A DNA stretch of 64,000 nt. It comes from CAINVV01 sp963663005 (GTDB taxonomy: Bacteria > Bacteroidota > Bacteroidia > Bacteroidales > Prolixibacteraceae). The position numbers were made by a program, and so were the translations under genes. This document shows, one piece after another, positions 8,374 through 17,369 of this stretch. The notes beneath the pieces were generated by a model, which was given only the letters and a program-made list of their open reading frames with translations, was not told where the DNA came from and searched no databases. Each line of letters begins with the position of its first letter. Positions within the stretch are counted from its first letter, which is position 1. The stretch lies in assembly GCA_963663005.2 (NCBI GenBank), contig CAXXHH010000023.1, positions 89,166 through 153,165 on the forward strand, in the 5' to 3' direction.

Positions 8374-8511
8374 TAGAATTCAATTAGTGACGAAATAAAT
8401 TTTGATATTGAAACCTAAATTTAGGGTATTATTTGATAGGTTCGAATTTAGCGAATTTTTTAAGCGGAGATAATCAATAGTTGTTTCCCTGGGAAATTAC
8501 TGCGATGAAGT

Positions 8512-10899
8512 TTAATCGAGCGATCTCTTTGCTTGCCAGACAGTTGCAAAAGTAGCAAAGGCAACCACCGAAACAGAACTGACCGGCATTAAAATCGCTG
8601 CAACGACCGGCGATAGGTGTCCCGAAAGGGCATAAGACAATCCGACAATATTGTATAGAAAGGAGATCAAAAAGCTTATTTTGACGATCCTCAGAGATTG
8701 GTGGGCAAACCGGATAAAGCGATGGAGTTGTCCAAGTCTGGAAGCCTCCAGAATGGCATCGCCGGCAGGGGAGAAGTGGTAAATATCGTCAGCGATCGAT
8801 AAGGCTACGTCACTTTGCAGGAAGGCTCCGGCGTCGTTTAGTCCGTCACCGGTCATCAAGACTTTCTTCCCCTTATGTTGAAGCGCCCGTATGAAATCCA
8901 TTTTCTCCTGCGCCTGCTGATTGAAAAACATTTTTGACGGGTCGAAATAGTTTGTCAATTTTTCACGTTCGGAATCATTATCCCCGGACAGCAGATAGAT
9001 ATCAAAATGACCCTTCAACTCATTCATTAAAGTGTCAAAGCCTTCGCGATATTGGTTATCAATGGTATAATATCCTTTAACCTTGTCGCCGATCGAAAGA
9101 TAAACGCGCGAAGCGTGGGGCGAAATTGAGTGTATTTGTCCGGTAACATATTCCATTGAACCCATTTTGCAGGATAGATTGTTCACCTTTCCAAAAATTC
9201 CCCTGCCAGAAATTTCGACAAATCCTTCCGATTTAAGTGGCTCATTGTGCTGATAATTTCTGGCGATTGCGTTGCTCAAGGGATGGGTGGATTGTCGCGT
9301 AAGCGTGTACACTGCCCGAATTTCATCTTCCGTCAGCGTGTCGCCGATAAAGTCAATTTTACTGGCATCCGGTTTGGTAATGGTTCCGGTCTTATCGAAA
9401 ACGAGGGTGTCTATTTTTACTAGTTTTTCAATTACCGTGGTATTTTTCAGATAGATACCCTTCTTGCCGAAAATTCGCATCGCGCTCCCAAGGGTAAATG
9501 GCAGCGACATCGAAAGCGCGCAAGGGCATGCGACAATCAACACGGAGGTAAAAACGGTGAAGGCAATATGCAAATCACCGTGCCAGCTCCACCAGCCAAA
9601 TCCGCCAAGGGCAATTGCCAGAATGGCGAAGGTAAACGGAACGCTCAACCGGTCTGTCAGGTTTACGATCGACTTCGAGGATTGTGCTTTTTCTTCCTCC
9701 TGGTTCCAAAGTTGGGTGAGGTGACTTTGTTTAACCGTTTTTTCTACCCTAACGGTGATGACTCCTCCCGTCTGCCGCCCACCGGCATAGATAAATTCCC
9801 CGCTACTCTTTCGTATGGTTGTCGATTCTCCGGTTACGAAACTGTAATCAATTAGTGCAGTGCCGCTTACCAGGATGGAGTCGGCCGGGATAAGCTCTTT
9901 GTTGCGGATCATCAGTTCATCGCCAACCGCGATCTCCTCCAGCATAGTGCTCGTCTCTACGCCACCGATGATTTTACTCACGGCAACCGGAAAGTACGAT
10001 TTGTAATCGCGGTCGAACGTTAGTGCCTGATAACTCTTGCTTTGATACCACCGGCCAAGGAGCAGAAAGAAGAGAAATCCTGCAAGTGAATCAGAATAAC
10101 CGGGTCCACGGAGCGTGAAAACATCAAAAGTCGTGACCGTAAACAGGGTGATGATGCCAACAGCAATTGGCAGATTGATGTTTATTATTCCCCGTTTCAG
10201 GCTTTGCCAGGCCGAGATCAGGTAATCATTTCCGCTATAGAAAACAAGCGGTATCAGCAGGGCATAACTCATAAAATAGAGGAAGGTGCCAAGGGATTCT
10301 CCTAAAGGTCTATGATTCAGGTATTCGGGTAGACTATAGAGCATTACATTTCCAAAAACAAACCCTGCCACTCCGATTTTGTACAACAAGGTCTTGTTGG
10401 ATGGTTCTTCCTGCTTATTCTCAAGTGTTTGCAGTGAAATATCAGGAATATAGTGCACCGCGACCAACATCTCGACCAGCTGTCTGAGGGTGATTTCGGA
10501 GGTGTTGAATGTAATGGTGGCCTTCTTCCGAATGAAATTGACCGACGAATTCAGGATACCTGGATTTAGTTTGTTGAGGTGCTCGAGCAACCAAATGCAA
10601 GAAATACAATGGATTACCGGTATGTAAAAAGTCACTTTCGCAATTTCCTGATCGAAAAATTCAAACAATTTGTGCTGCACTTCTTCTCTGTCCAGGAAGG
10701 CATATTTGCTGTCGTATGTTAGATCCTCAACTTTTATTCCCGGTGTTTTTTGCAGAGCATAATAGTGCGTAAGGTTGCTCTCGTTCAGAATCTGGAACAC
10801 CATACTGCAACCATGACAGCAAAATGAATGTTCACCCTTGATTACGGGTGATTTGCCACAGTCGGCTCCACAATGAACGCAAGTATGCTCAGAAGACAT
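8512..10899 (-). CDS. ccoI: Cu-type P1B ATPase for cbb3 oxidase assembly (CcoI/FixI)
   Basis: A 795-residue heavy-metal P-type ATPase. The N-terminus has a cysteine-rich module (CVHCGADC, then CCHGC) and a heavy-metal-associated domain with HCISC at about 98-101. The core has TGES near 356-359, the transmembrane CPC at about 458-460, the phosphorylation motif DKTGT at 502-506 and the hinge GDGLNDAG. The Cys-rich N-terminus plus CPC defines the CcoI/FixI group, which supplies copper to the CuB site of cbb3 oxidase from the inner membrane. It sits at the far end of the cco operon, 75 bp after the TauE/SafE-like gene; placement last rather than before ccoS is a variation on the usual order. Confidence 0.92.
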   Translation of the reverse strand: MSSEHTCVHCGADCGKSPVIKGEHSFCCHGCSMVFQILNESNLTHYYALQKTPGIKVEDLTYDSKYAFLDREEVQHKLFEFFDQEIAKVTFYIPVIHCISCIWLLEHLNKLNPGILNSSVNFIRKKATITFNTSEITLRQLVEMLVAVHYIPDISLQTLENKQEEPSNKTLLYKIGVAGFVFGNVMLYSLPEYLNHRPLGESLGTFLYFMSYALLIPLVFYSGNDYLISAWQSLKRGIININLPIAVGIITLFTVTTFDVFTLRGPGYSDSLAGFLFFLLLGRWYQSKSYQALTFDRDYKSYFPVAVSKIIGGVETSTMLEEIAVGDELMIRNKELIPADSILVSGTALIDYSFVTGESTTIRKSSGEFIYAGGRQTGGVITVRVEKTVKQSHLTQLWNQEEEKAQSSKSIVNLTDRLSVPFTFAILAIALGGFGWWSWHGDLHIAFTVFTSVLIVACPCALSMSLPFTLGSAMRIFGKKGIYLKNTTVIEKLVKIDTLVFDKTGTITKPDASKIDFIGDTLTEDEIRAVYTLTRQSTHPLSNAIARNYQHNEPLKSEGFVEISGRGIFGKVNNLSCKMGSMEYVTGQIHSISPHASRVYLSIGDKVKGYYTIDNQYREGFDTLMNELKGHFDIYLLSGDNDSEREKLTNYFDPSKMFFNQQAQEKMDFIRALQHKGKKVLMTGDGLNDAGAFLQSDVALSIADDIYHFSPAGDAILEASRLGQLHRFIRFAHQSLRIVKISFLISFLYNIVGLSYALSGHLSPVVAAILMPVSSVSVVAFATFATVWQAKRSLD

Positions 10900-10974
10900 T
10901 GTACTGGTTTCGGGGTTGAAGTTTTGTGTTTTGCTCTTGGAATGACAATTCCTGCCATAATTGGCAAAGCCGTA

Positions 10975-11757
10975 TTATTTCATTTTCTCCTGATTCACAT
11001 TGGTAACTGAGTCTTTCTGGCAGCAAGAGCTCTCAACGGCTTTACTCACCTGACTTTGCTCTACAGGAGCTTTTTTATAGGGTGTAAGTTTTTCTTCCGG
11101 TGGACTCAGGAAAGGTATTCCTAAACTTAATCCTCTGAGAATAAAAATCAGGCCGATTAGAATGACCACTACCGGAACGAACCTGTTGATTTGTTTCCTA
11201 ACTGTCTGACTGACAATATTTCCTGCAACCGAGACCAAAATCAGCAAAGGAAGTGTACCTAAACCGAAAAGCGCCATATAAAATATCGAGGAGAAGAATT
11301 CAGCCGTTCCAATCGCACCGGCGATGGCCATATATACCAATCCACAGGGGAGGAGTCCGTTGAAAATCCCCAGAAGAAAGAGCGCCCGATTATTTTTTTC
11401 CTGAAAGAGACGCTGCATCCCTCGTCTTATCGGACTGAATATGAAACTGAAACTGCCAAAGTTGTAATTTTTAAACAAGGCCGGCAGAAAAACGGAGAAA
11501 ATCATCAGGACTCCAATCACTATTGAAATAGCCTGCTGGTATCCAAGTATCTTTAAACCAGACCCAATGACTCCAAAGAGAGCACCCATAATGCTGTAGG
11601 TGATTATTCGTCCAATGCTCCAGAGCGTGCTTCCCCAAATTTTCAGCCAGACAGTCTTACCCCGCAAAGGCAGGCTGAGCGCTATCGGACCGCACATACC
11701 GACGCAATGCAGGCTGCCCATCAGGCCAAGAAGGAATGCGGTAAAAAGAATTGCCAT
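10975..11757 (-). CDS. Sulfite exporter TauE/SafE-like membrane protein of the cco cluster
   Basis: A 260-residue polytopic inner-membrane protein with about six or seven helices. It begins with the conserved GLMGSLHCVGMCGPIALSLP motif, whose Cys and His residues are shared with the UreH/DsbD-like transmembrane family, and ends in a soluble tail with two adjacent cysteines (SSCCQKDS). In Bacteroidota this protein recurrently accompanies ccoG-ccoH. A metal or thiol transport role in oxidase maturation is inferred from context; sulfite export is only the family label. Confidence 0.85.
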   Translation of the reverse strand: MAILFTAFLLGLMGSLHCVGMCGPIALSLPLRGKTVWLKIWGSTLWSIGRIITYSIMGALFGVIGSGLKILGYQQAISIVIGVLMIFSVFLPALFKNYNFGSFSFIFSPIRRGMQRLFQEKNNRALFLLGIFNGLLPCGLVYMAIAGAIGTAEFFSSIFYMALFGLGTLPLLILVSVAGNIVSQTVRKQINRFVPVVVILIGLIFILRGLSLGIPFLSPPEEKLTPYKKAPVEQSQVSKAVESSCCQKDSVTNVNQEKMK

Positions 11758-11820
11758 TATTCTGTTGTTATTTTACAATATTCGCGCAAAAATATGCAAG
11801 GATCATTGCCGAATTGAGTG

Positions 11821-12261
11821 TTATTCAATATCCACAATTTTCTGAACCAGATACTTCTCATCCAGGTAATTCCATGATACGAAAATCCGGTATCTTCCGT
11901 GGGATAGCGAAGCCTTTGTGATTAAAATCGGTGATTCCGCTTTTTTGAACGAAAATCTAAGATCTTTTGATTTATCAGACGATCTGAAGAAATATATTTT
12001 TATCGAATCATGCTGTGACGCCAGACTCTTGCATAAGATTAACTGCAAGTTATTACCGGCTGGAACGATTTGAAGGCTATCCTGGTAAGCGACTGACCGT
12101 TGATTTATCGTTATCTGGTCTGAGTAATTTGCACCCTTCTGATAATAGTCGTCCGAGACAAGGTCATTTTGCTGCCGCATGGCGAAAAAGACAAAGCTGA
12201 AGACCCATATAAAAAATAGTATAAAGAAGATAATCAGCGCCTTACCCCAATTTATTCTCAT
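11821..12261 (-). CDS. ccoH: CcoH/FixH-family cbb3 oxidase assembly protein
   Basis: A 146-residue protein with one N-terminal membrane helix (GKALIIFFILFFIWVFSFVFF) followed by the family pattern RQQNDLVSDDYYQKGANYSDQI and a periplasmic beta-rich domain. CcoH works with CcoI in cbb3 assembly. It lies between ccoG and the TauE/SafE-like gene in the same direction, with 61-63 bp gaps that suggest one transcript. Confidence 0.9.
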   Translation of the reverse strand: MRINWGKALIIFFILFFIWVFSFVFFAMRQQNDLVSDDYYQKGANYSDQITINQRSVAYQDSLQIVPAGNNLQLILCKSLASQHDSIKIYFFRSSDKSKDLRFSFKKAESPILITKASLSHGRYRIFVSWNYLDEKYLVQKIVDIE

Positions 12262-12322
12262 GGTAATTTATTATTTGTTTCAAGCAATTTGAGCCTGAGA
12301 TACCTATGGAGAGCAGCAGAGC

Positions 12323-13693
12323 TCAGGGTCCCAAAAAATTAGTGGTGACAGTTTCTTTTAATTGATCTCCGCTAAACAGGCCAATCTTGATCTCCGTCTC
12401 TTTGCCTGTGAGGGCGCTCTTTTTCATTTTTATGATCAAGGCCTCTTTGAGTTTTCCGTTTGCAGGTAAATTTACGCTTCCATTGCCTATACTGACCTCA
12501 GCCTTAGGGCAGTTAAGGATTTTGAGGGAAAGATCGAGCGTTTCGTTGCCTTTATTCAGAAACATAATCTGGTAAATATTCGATACAGTTTCCGGATCAA
12601 GCTGCTGGTACAAAGTTCCTTGTGCCCGCCACAATGTAACATCTATGATCGTTCTTCTTCCTACCGTGAAGCCTAAAACCACCATTAAGGCCACCAGCAC
12701 CGAAGTGTAAGCAATGGATCTGGCATTTAACAAGGATCTTTTACCGCTTTCAACTCCTTGAAATGAGTCGTAACGAATCAGATTGTACGGTTTGCCAATC
12801 TTTTTCATTACCAGATTGCACTCATCAATGCAGGCTGCACAGTGGATGCATTCAAGCTGAGAGCCATTACGTATATCAATCCCGGTAGGGCAAACAGCTA
12901 CACATTGCCGGCAGTTAATACAATCTCCGCCCTCCGACACTTTCGGGTTTCTGGGTTCGCCCCGTTTATAATCGTAAATAACAGAGATTGAATTGTTATC
13001 GAGTAAGACGCCCTGCATTCTTCCGTAGGGACAAAAAAGGGTGCAAACCTGCTCTCTGAAATAAGCATAAATCCAGTAGTAAAAACCAGAAAGGGCTATC
13101 ATGAAAAGAAATCCCCCCAAATGGTCGCTTACCGGTTCTGAAATGATTTTAAAGAGTTGCGGCGGACCAATAAGCCACAAAAGAAAAACGTTGGTGAAGA
13201 AAATAGAGATTAGGATGTAGATGCCGTGTTTCAGGAGAGAACGAATTTTTTTGCTGTCGGAAGAGAGCGATTTATTTTTTCCTGTGCGGCCATTTCCCTC
13301 AAATAGAAATTCGATCTTACGATAAATCAGTTCGAGGAAAAGAGTCTGCGGACAAGCCCATCCGCACCAAACTCTACCGAAAACTACCGTAAACAACACG
13401 ATTGATACCACCGCAACCGCCATCACAAGAGCCAGGATATACGTGTCTTCGGCAAAAACTGTCAGTCCGAAAAGATAAAATTTTCGGTTGAGGATGTCGA
13501 GAAGCATAAAAGGGTGATCGTTGATTTTCAGAAATGGGGCAACGATCAAAAAAAACAACAAGATATACCCGACCACATTTCTGCGCCTATACCATTTTCC
13601 CGCTGGCTGTTTGGCTTTTATCCATTTACGCTGACCAGATTCATCAATGTTATTCGGACGATCACGGAAATCCTGATCGATGATTTTTTCCAT
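12323..13693 (-). CDS. ccoG: CcoG, cbb3 oxidase accessory ferredoxin-like protein
   Basis: A 456-residue inner-membrane iron-sulfur protein. Several helices flank a polyferredoxin domain with GRVWCGWACPQT and two 4Fe-4S clusters in CINCRQCVAVCPTGIDI and CIHCAACIDEC (about residues 255-300). The C-terminal part is an Ig-like FixG domain. CcoG is a cupric reductase needed to supply Cu(I) to the oxidase, based on work in other bacteria. It lies 18 bp downstream of ccoP in the cco operon. Confidence 0.94.
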   Translation of the reverse strand: MEKIIDQDFRDRPNNIDESGQRKWIKAKQPAGKWYRRRNVVGYILLFFLIVAPFLKINDHPFMLLDILNRKFYLFGLTVFAEDTYILALVMAVAVVSIVLFTVVFGRVWCGWACPQTLFLELIYRKIEFLFEGNGRTGKNKSLSSDSKKIRSLLKHGIYILISIFFTNVFLLWLIGPPQLFKIISEPVSDHLGGFLFMIALSGFYYWIYAYFREQVCTLFCPYGRMQGVLLDNNSISVIYDYKRGEPRNPKVSEGGDCINCRQCVAVCPTGIDIRNGSQLECIHCAACIDECNLVMKKIGKPYNLIRYDSFQGVESGKRSLLNARSIAYTSVLVALMVVLGFTVGRRTIIDVTLWRAQGTLYQQLDPETVSNIYQIMFLNKGNETLDLSLKILNCPKAEVSIGNGSVNLPANGKLKEALIIKMKKSALTGKETEIKIGLFSGDQLKETVTTNFLGP

Positions 13694-13711
13694 TTTCTTA
13701 TGCGTAAAACA

Positions 13712-14290
13712 CTATTTGCATTCAACCCCTTGCGGCGCCTTTCCGTTAGGAGGATTCGATCCTACGAGGGCACCCAAAATATAGGCCGTGACACTTTTTA
13801 TCTGGGCTTCTGTCATCATACTTTTGAAAGGAGTCATCCCTTTTTCCGGAACGCCATCCGAAATTATTTTTACAACATCGGCTGGTTTGCAACCGTGGAT
13901 CCAAAATTTATCCGTCAAATTGGGTCCGATGGCATTTCCTTCACCCTTCGTGCCATGGCAGGCAATACATCCTTTTTCGGTGAAAAGCTTAGCGCCCATG
14001 GCCATCAGCTCCTTATTGTCGAGTGCCAAACCACCTTGTTCTGCAGGATTTTGACCGGTATTTTGCATAGCCGCCGCTACCGTCTGATTGTATTCACTAA
14101 CCTGATCCTTGCCATTATTCGGATATCCAAAATAGTGAACCAGATAGAAAAGCGAAAATCCGATCGTTCCAAGAAACAGGAAGAGAACCCAATAGGGGGA
14201 AGGATTGTTTAATTCCTTGATTCCATCGTAATCATGATCAGAGAAGTACTTATCTTCCTGATTTTCCGAACCTGATAAAGTATTTTTCAT
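13712..14290 (-). CDS. ccoP: cbb3 oxidase subunit CcoP, monoheme form
   Basis: A 192-residue membrane-anchored cytochrome c. The N-terminus has the CcoP signature (DYDGIKELNNPSPYWVLFLF) and a single transmembrane helix; the periplasmic part has one heme site, CIACH, and an axial methionine region in KGMTPFKSMMT. Proteobacterial CcoP normally has two heme c domains; only one CxxCH is visible here, so this is the short form. It passes electrons toward CcoNO. The gap to the ccoQ-like gene is 23 bp. Confidence 0.9.
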   Translation of the reverse strand: MKNTLSGSENQEDKYFSDHDYDGIKELNNPSPYWVLFLFLGTIGFSLFYLVHYFGYPNNGKDQVSEYNQTVAAAMQNTGQNPAEQGGLALDNKELMAMGAKLFTEKGCIACHGTKGEGNAIGPNLTDKFWIHGCKPADVVKIISDGVPEKGMTPFKSMMTEAQIKSVTAYILGALVGSNPPNGKAPQGVECK

Positions 14291-14313
14291 TATTCTCTTT
14301 CAATTTTCACTAT

Positions 14314-14496
14314 TCACTTTCCCGTTAACTCTTCACTTTCAAAAATAGACGATTTGAATTTTATCAGATCATTCTTCGGAATAAAGTACGTATGTATGAC
14401 GACTCCGATAAATAATCCTATAAAAAGTATAATGCCGATAATGTAATACCACTGTATTCCATTAATTCCTGATAACGTTTCGCTGACAAATCCCAT
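14314..14496 (-). CDS. ccoQ: CcoQ-like small membrane subunit
   Basis: A 60-residue protein with one transmembrane helix (WYYIIGIILFIGLFIGVVIH) and a short charged tail. Its position between ccoNO and ccoP matches CcoQ/FixQ, a small stabilising subunit. I use ATG 14496, which overlaps the 3-prime end of ccoNO slightly; the longer reading from 14532 lies further inside ccoNO and adds unlikely residues. Sequence conservation in this family is weak, so the name rests mainly on place and topology. Confidence 0.75.
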   Translation of the reverse strand: MGFVSETLSGINGIQWYYIIGIILFIGLFIGVVIHTYFIPKNDLIKFKSSIFESEELTGK

Positions 14497-14503
14497 GCTG
14501 AAT

Positions 14504-16660
14504 TTATTTTTTAGGGTCCGAAGGAGCGGCACCTGCCGGTGAAATATCTCTTCCTAATTTATGCAGATAAGCGATCACAGCAATCACTTCTTTGGTTGGC
14601 TTGATATCCACTCCTGCAAGTTTCAACTCGGCAGCAATTTTCTCGGCATCCGTCATGAAAGAGGCAATAGCCTGACTGTCAAATCCATCCTGATAAGGTA
14701 CTCCGAGCATTTTCATTGCTCTGATTTTGCCAGGAAGATCATTAACATTCACCTCATTTACCATCAAGAATTGATAGGATGGCATAATAGACCTTGGCAC
14801 AACGACTGTCGGATTACTGAAATGGTTATAATGCCAGATTGCAGTTTTGTATGTGGAACTTCCCAAATATCCCGCTCTGGCTAAATCTGGTCCGGTACGA
14901 CGAGAGCCCCACTGGAACGGATGATCGTAAACAAATTCCCCAATTTTGGAGTATTCACCGTAACGATCGGTTTCGAACCGCAAAGGACGAACCTGCTGTG
15001 AGTGACAGTTGTAACATCCATTTGCAATGTAGATATCCCTACCGGCCAATTCGAGTGGAGTATAAGGCGTTACCGTTGAGATGGTTGGGATGTTGGATTG
15101 AACCTTCATCATAGGAATAATCTCCACTGCGCCTCCAATAGCAAGGGCGATAAACATGAAGATTGCCAGACGAACGCCTTTTCTTTCCAACCAACGATGA
15201 GGCGTTTCACCTGTTTCTGTCCTTGTTGCTGTATTTACCAGAGCAGGCGCTTCAGCCGCTTCATTCGGCACTATTTGACCGGCAGCAATGGTCTTGCCCA
15301 TGTTAAAAAGGAAAATAATGAATCCTGCCAGATACAGGGCTCCCCCAAGAATCCTGATATGGTACATCGGCAGGATGCGGATTGTGGTCTCCATGAAAAT
15401 CGGATAAGCCAGCAATCCGTCTGTGTTATATTCCCTGAGCATCAGCCATTGCGTAATGCCAGCCCAGTAAAGCGGGATGGCAAACAATAGAATCCCCAGG
15501 GTGGCAATCCAGAAGTGGGTATTTGCCAATTTTTTTGAATGCAGTTGAGTTCTGAAAAGTTTAGGCACCAGCCAGTAAAACATACCGAAAATCAGTCCGC
15601 CATTCCATCCCATACCGGCAATATGCGTGTGGGCGATTGTCCAGTCGGTGAAGTGGCTAATGGCGTTAACGCTCTTGAGCGACATCATCGGTCCTTCGAA
15701 AGTAGCCATACCGTAAGCGGTAATTGCAATTACCATGAATTTTAGTCCCGGATCTTCCCGTACTTTATCCCAGGCACCCCGCAAAGTCATCAATCCATTG
15801 ATCATACCTCCCCAGGAAGGTGCAATTAGCATTATAGAGAAAGTGACGCCTAAAGCCTGCACCCAATCGGGTAAAGCATTGTATAGCAAGTGGTGCGGAC
15901 CGGCCCACATATATAGAAATATGAGCGACCAAAAGTGAATAATTGAGAGTTGGTATGAATAGATCGGTCGACCGGAGGATTTGGGAAGATAGTAATACAT
16001 CAATCCCAGAAATGGGGTGGTGAGGAAGAAGGCAACAGCGTTATGCCCGTACCACCACTGTACCACTGCATCCTGGGCCCCTGCATAGATCGGATAGCTT
16101 TTAAGAAGGGAAACCGGCAATTCGATAGAATTGACCACATGAAGAATTGTGACGCCGATAAAGGTGGCCAGGTACCACCAAACAGCAGCGTAAATATGTT
16201 TTTCGCGGCGTTTGATAACGGTTCCGATCATGTTCGCACCAAAACAAAGCCATGCGACAGCGATGAGCAGGTCAATAGGCCACTCCAGTTCAGCGTACTC
16301 TTTACCGGTTGAAAAGCCTGCCAGCAGCGTCACAGCGGCAAGAACGATGATAAACTGCCATACCCAGAAGTGGATTTTGCCCAGCATATCGTTGAACAAT
16401 CTGGCTTTCAATACTCTTTGCAACGAATAATACACGCCGGCAAACATTGCGTTCCCGATAAATGCAAAGATGACTGCATTGGTGTGAACCGGTCTGACCC
16501 TCCCAAAGGAGATAAATTCCAGTCCGAAACTCACTTTAGGAAAAGCCAGCTCCAACGCAGCAATTAATCCAACCAGCAGGGCGACAGCTCCCCAAACCAT
16601 GGTGGCCAGAATGAAATTTTTTACAATGACGTTGTCGTAATTAAATTTTTGTATTTCCAT
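14504..16660 (-). CDS. ccoNO: cbb3-type cytochrome c oxidase, fused subunits I and II (CcoNO)
   Basis: A 718-residue fusion. Residues about 1-460 are CcoN: roughly twelve helices with heme and CuB ligands in PVHTNAV, WWYGHNAVAFF, GPHHLLYN and IAHTHIAGMGWN. After a linker, residues about 495-718 are CcoO, with a membrane anchor and heme c site CYNCHSQQ (549-553). It reduces O2 to water with high affinity and pumps protons. Fusion of N and O is characteristic of Bacteroidota. It begins 113 bp after ccoS; upstream intergenic DNA is A/T-rich with no clear hairpin. Confidence 0.96.
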   Translation of the reverse strand: MEIQKFNYDNVIVKNFILATMVWGAVALLVGLIAALELAFPKVSFGLEFISFGRVRPVHTNAVIFAFIGNAMFAGVYYSLQRVLKARLFNDMLGKIHFWVWQFIIVLAAVTLLAGFSTGKEYAELEWPIDLLIAVAWLCFGANMIGTVIKRREKHIYAAVWWYLATFIGVTILHVVNSIELPVSLLKSYPIYAGAQDAVVQWWYGHNAVAFFLTTPFLGLMYYYLPKSSGRPIYSYQLSIIHFWSLIFLYMWAGPHHLLYNALPDWVQALGVTFSIMLIAPSWGGMINGLMTLRGAWDKVREDPGLKFMVIAITAYGMATFEGPMMSLKSVNAISHFTDWTIAHTHIAGMGWNGGLIFGMFYWLVPKLFRTQLHSKKLANTHFWIATLGILLFAIPLYWAGITQWLMLREYNTDGLLAYPIFMETTIRILPMYHIRILGGALYLAGFIIFLFNMGKTIAAGQIVPNEAAEAPALVNTATRTETGETPHRWLERKGVRLAIFMFIALAIGGAVEIIPMMKVQSNIPTISTVTPYTPLELAGRDIYIANGCYNCHSQQVRPLRFETDRYGEYSKIGEFVYDHPFQWGSRRTGPDLARAGYLGSSTYKTAIWHYNHFSNPTVVVPRSIMPSYQFLMVNEVNVNDLPGKIRAMKMLGVPYQDGFDSQAIASFMTDAEKIAAELKLAGVDIKPTKEVIAVIAYLHKLGRDISPAGAAPSDPKK

Positions 16661-16773
16661 AAGTTGTTAATATGTAGCCTACTATACCTAAGAATTTTCG
16701 ATTTAGGATTCTGGAATTTGGATTATCAAATTAACCAATTTTCAAATTTCCACATTCCCGCATTTTCACATTA

Positions 16774-16929
16774 TCAAATTTTCGTTTCCTCCTCATCTTC
16801 AAATAAGATGCGAACCGATGGGGTGTAATTATCGTCATATTGTCCTGATTTTACGGCCCAAATAAAGAGCGCCAAAAAAATCAGAGCGGCAAAAAGACTT
16901 ACACCAATTAAGAGGAAAAGAATGTTCAC
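16774..16929 (-). CDS. ccoS: CcoS, cbb3 oxidase maturation protein (GTG start)
   Basis: A 51-residue protein with one membrane helix (NILFLLIGVSLFAALIFLAL) followed by the CcoS hallmark FIWAVKSGQYDD and an acidic tail. The start is GTG at 16929, which along with its size makes it easy to miss. CcoS is needed for cofactor insertion into CcoN. It is the first gene of the cco cluster on this strand, 113 bp ahead of ccoNO. Confidence 0.9.
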   Translation of the reverse strand: MNILFLLIGVSLFAALIFLALFIWAVKSGQYDDNYTPSVRILFEDEEETKI

Positions 16930-17293
16930 GCTAATTTAGATTTGAAGGCATTTTTAATCTGATGGTCAAATTTAATAATAATTTTAAATCTTATGGCCGA
17001 AGTTATTGCCCCGATGGGTTAAAAGTGTCCTGTGTGTCCATTATTTTGATTGCTGTCTGGAAGGATGATAATAGCCATATAATTAAGTAACTAAAAGACA
17101 AATACAGCGTTTTTCGAGGTCTTATTTTTGGTTTTTTTTGGCAAAATAGGGATGAAAAGATTAAAATTTAGAATCATTACAAATTTCAAAAATTGAAATT
17201 GTGATGAGCAAACCACGAAAAGTTGGGGTAATTGGCGGGTAGGTGGTGGCGGTAATGGAAGGTTTCAATGGAATCTGGCCTACAAACAGGCTT
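16930..17293. other. Intergenic region upstream of the cco operon
   Basis: No convincing gene is seen. On the minus strand TAAATTTG at 16967-16974 could be a -7 box about 38 bp before ccoS, but no matching -33 element is found. I looked for a palindromic FNR/CRP-type site (TTGATnnnnATCAA) and saw none. Confidence 0.4.
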
Positions 17294-17339
17294 AAAAAGC
17301 GAAATCACCCTTCTAGTTATCGGGGTGATTTCGCTTTTT
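17294..17339 (-). terminator. Strong intrinsic terminator, bidirectional
   Basis: A 17-bp perfect stem with arms at 17294-17310 (AAAAAGCGAAATCACCC) and 17323-17339, and a 12-nt loop. T-runs exist on either strand. It lies 30 bp downstream of the GNAT gene stop and would end that transcript, and it also insulates the cco promoter region. Confidence 0.88.
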
Positions 17340-17369
17340 TCGATATTCTATCTTGGATTATTGCTGAAA

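Noticed and set aside
8484..8496. TTTCCCTGGGAAA dyad after ccoI as a terminator
   Set aside because: The stem is only 6 bp and no T-tract follows it on the minus strand.
16930..17293. An FNR-type operator before the cbb3 operon
   Set aside because: No TTGATnnnnATCAA dyad could be found; only loose half-site matches such as TTGAC and CATCAG occur.
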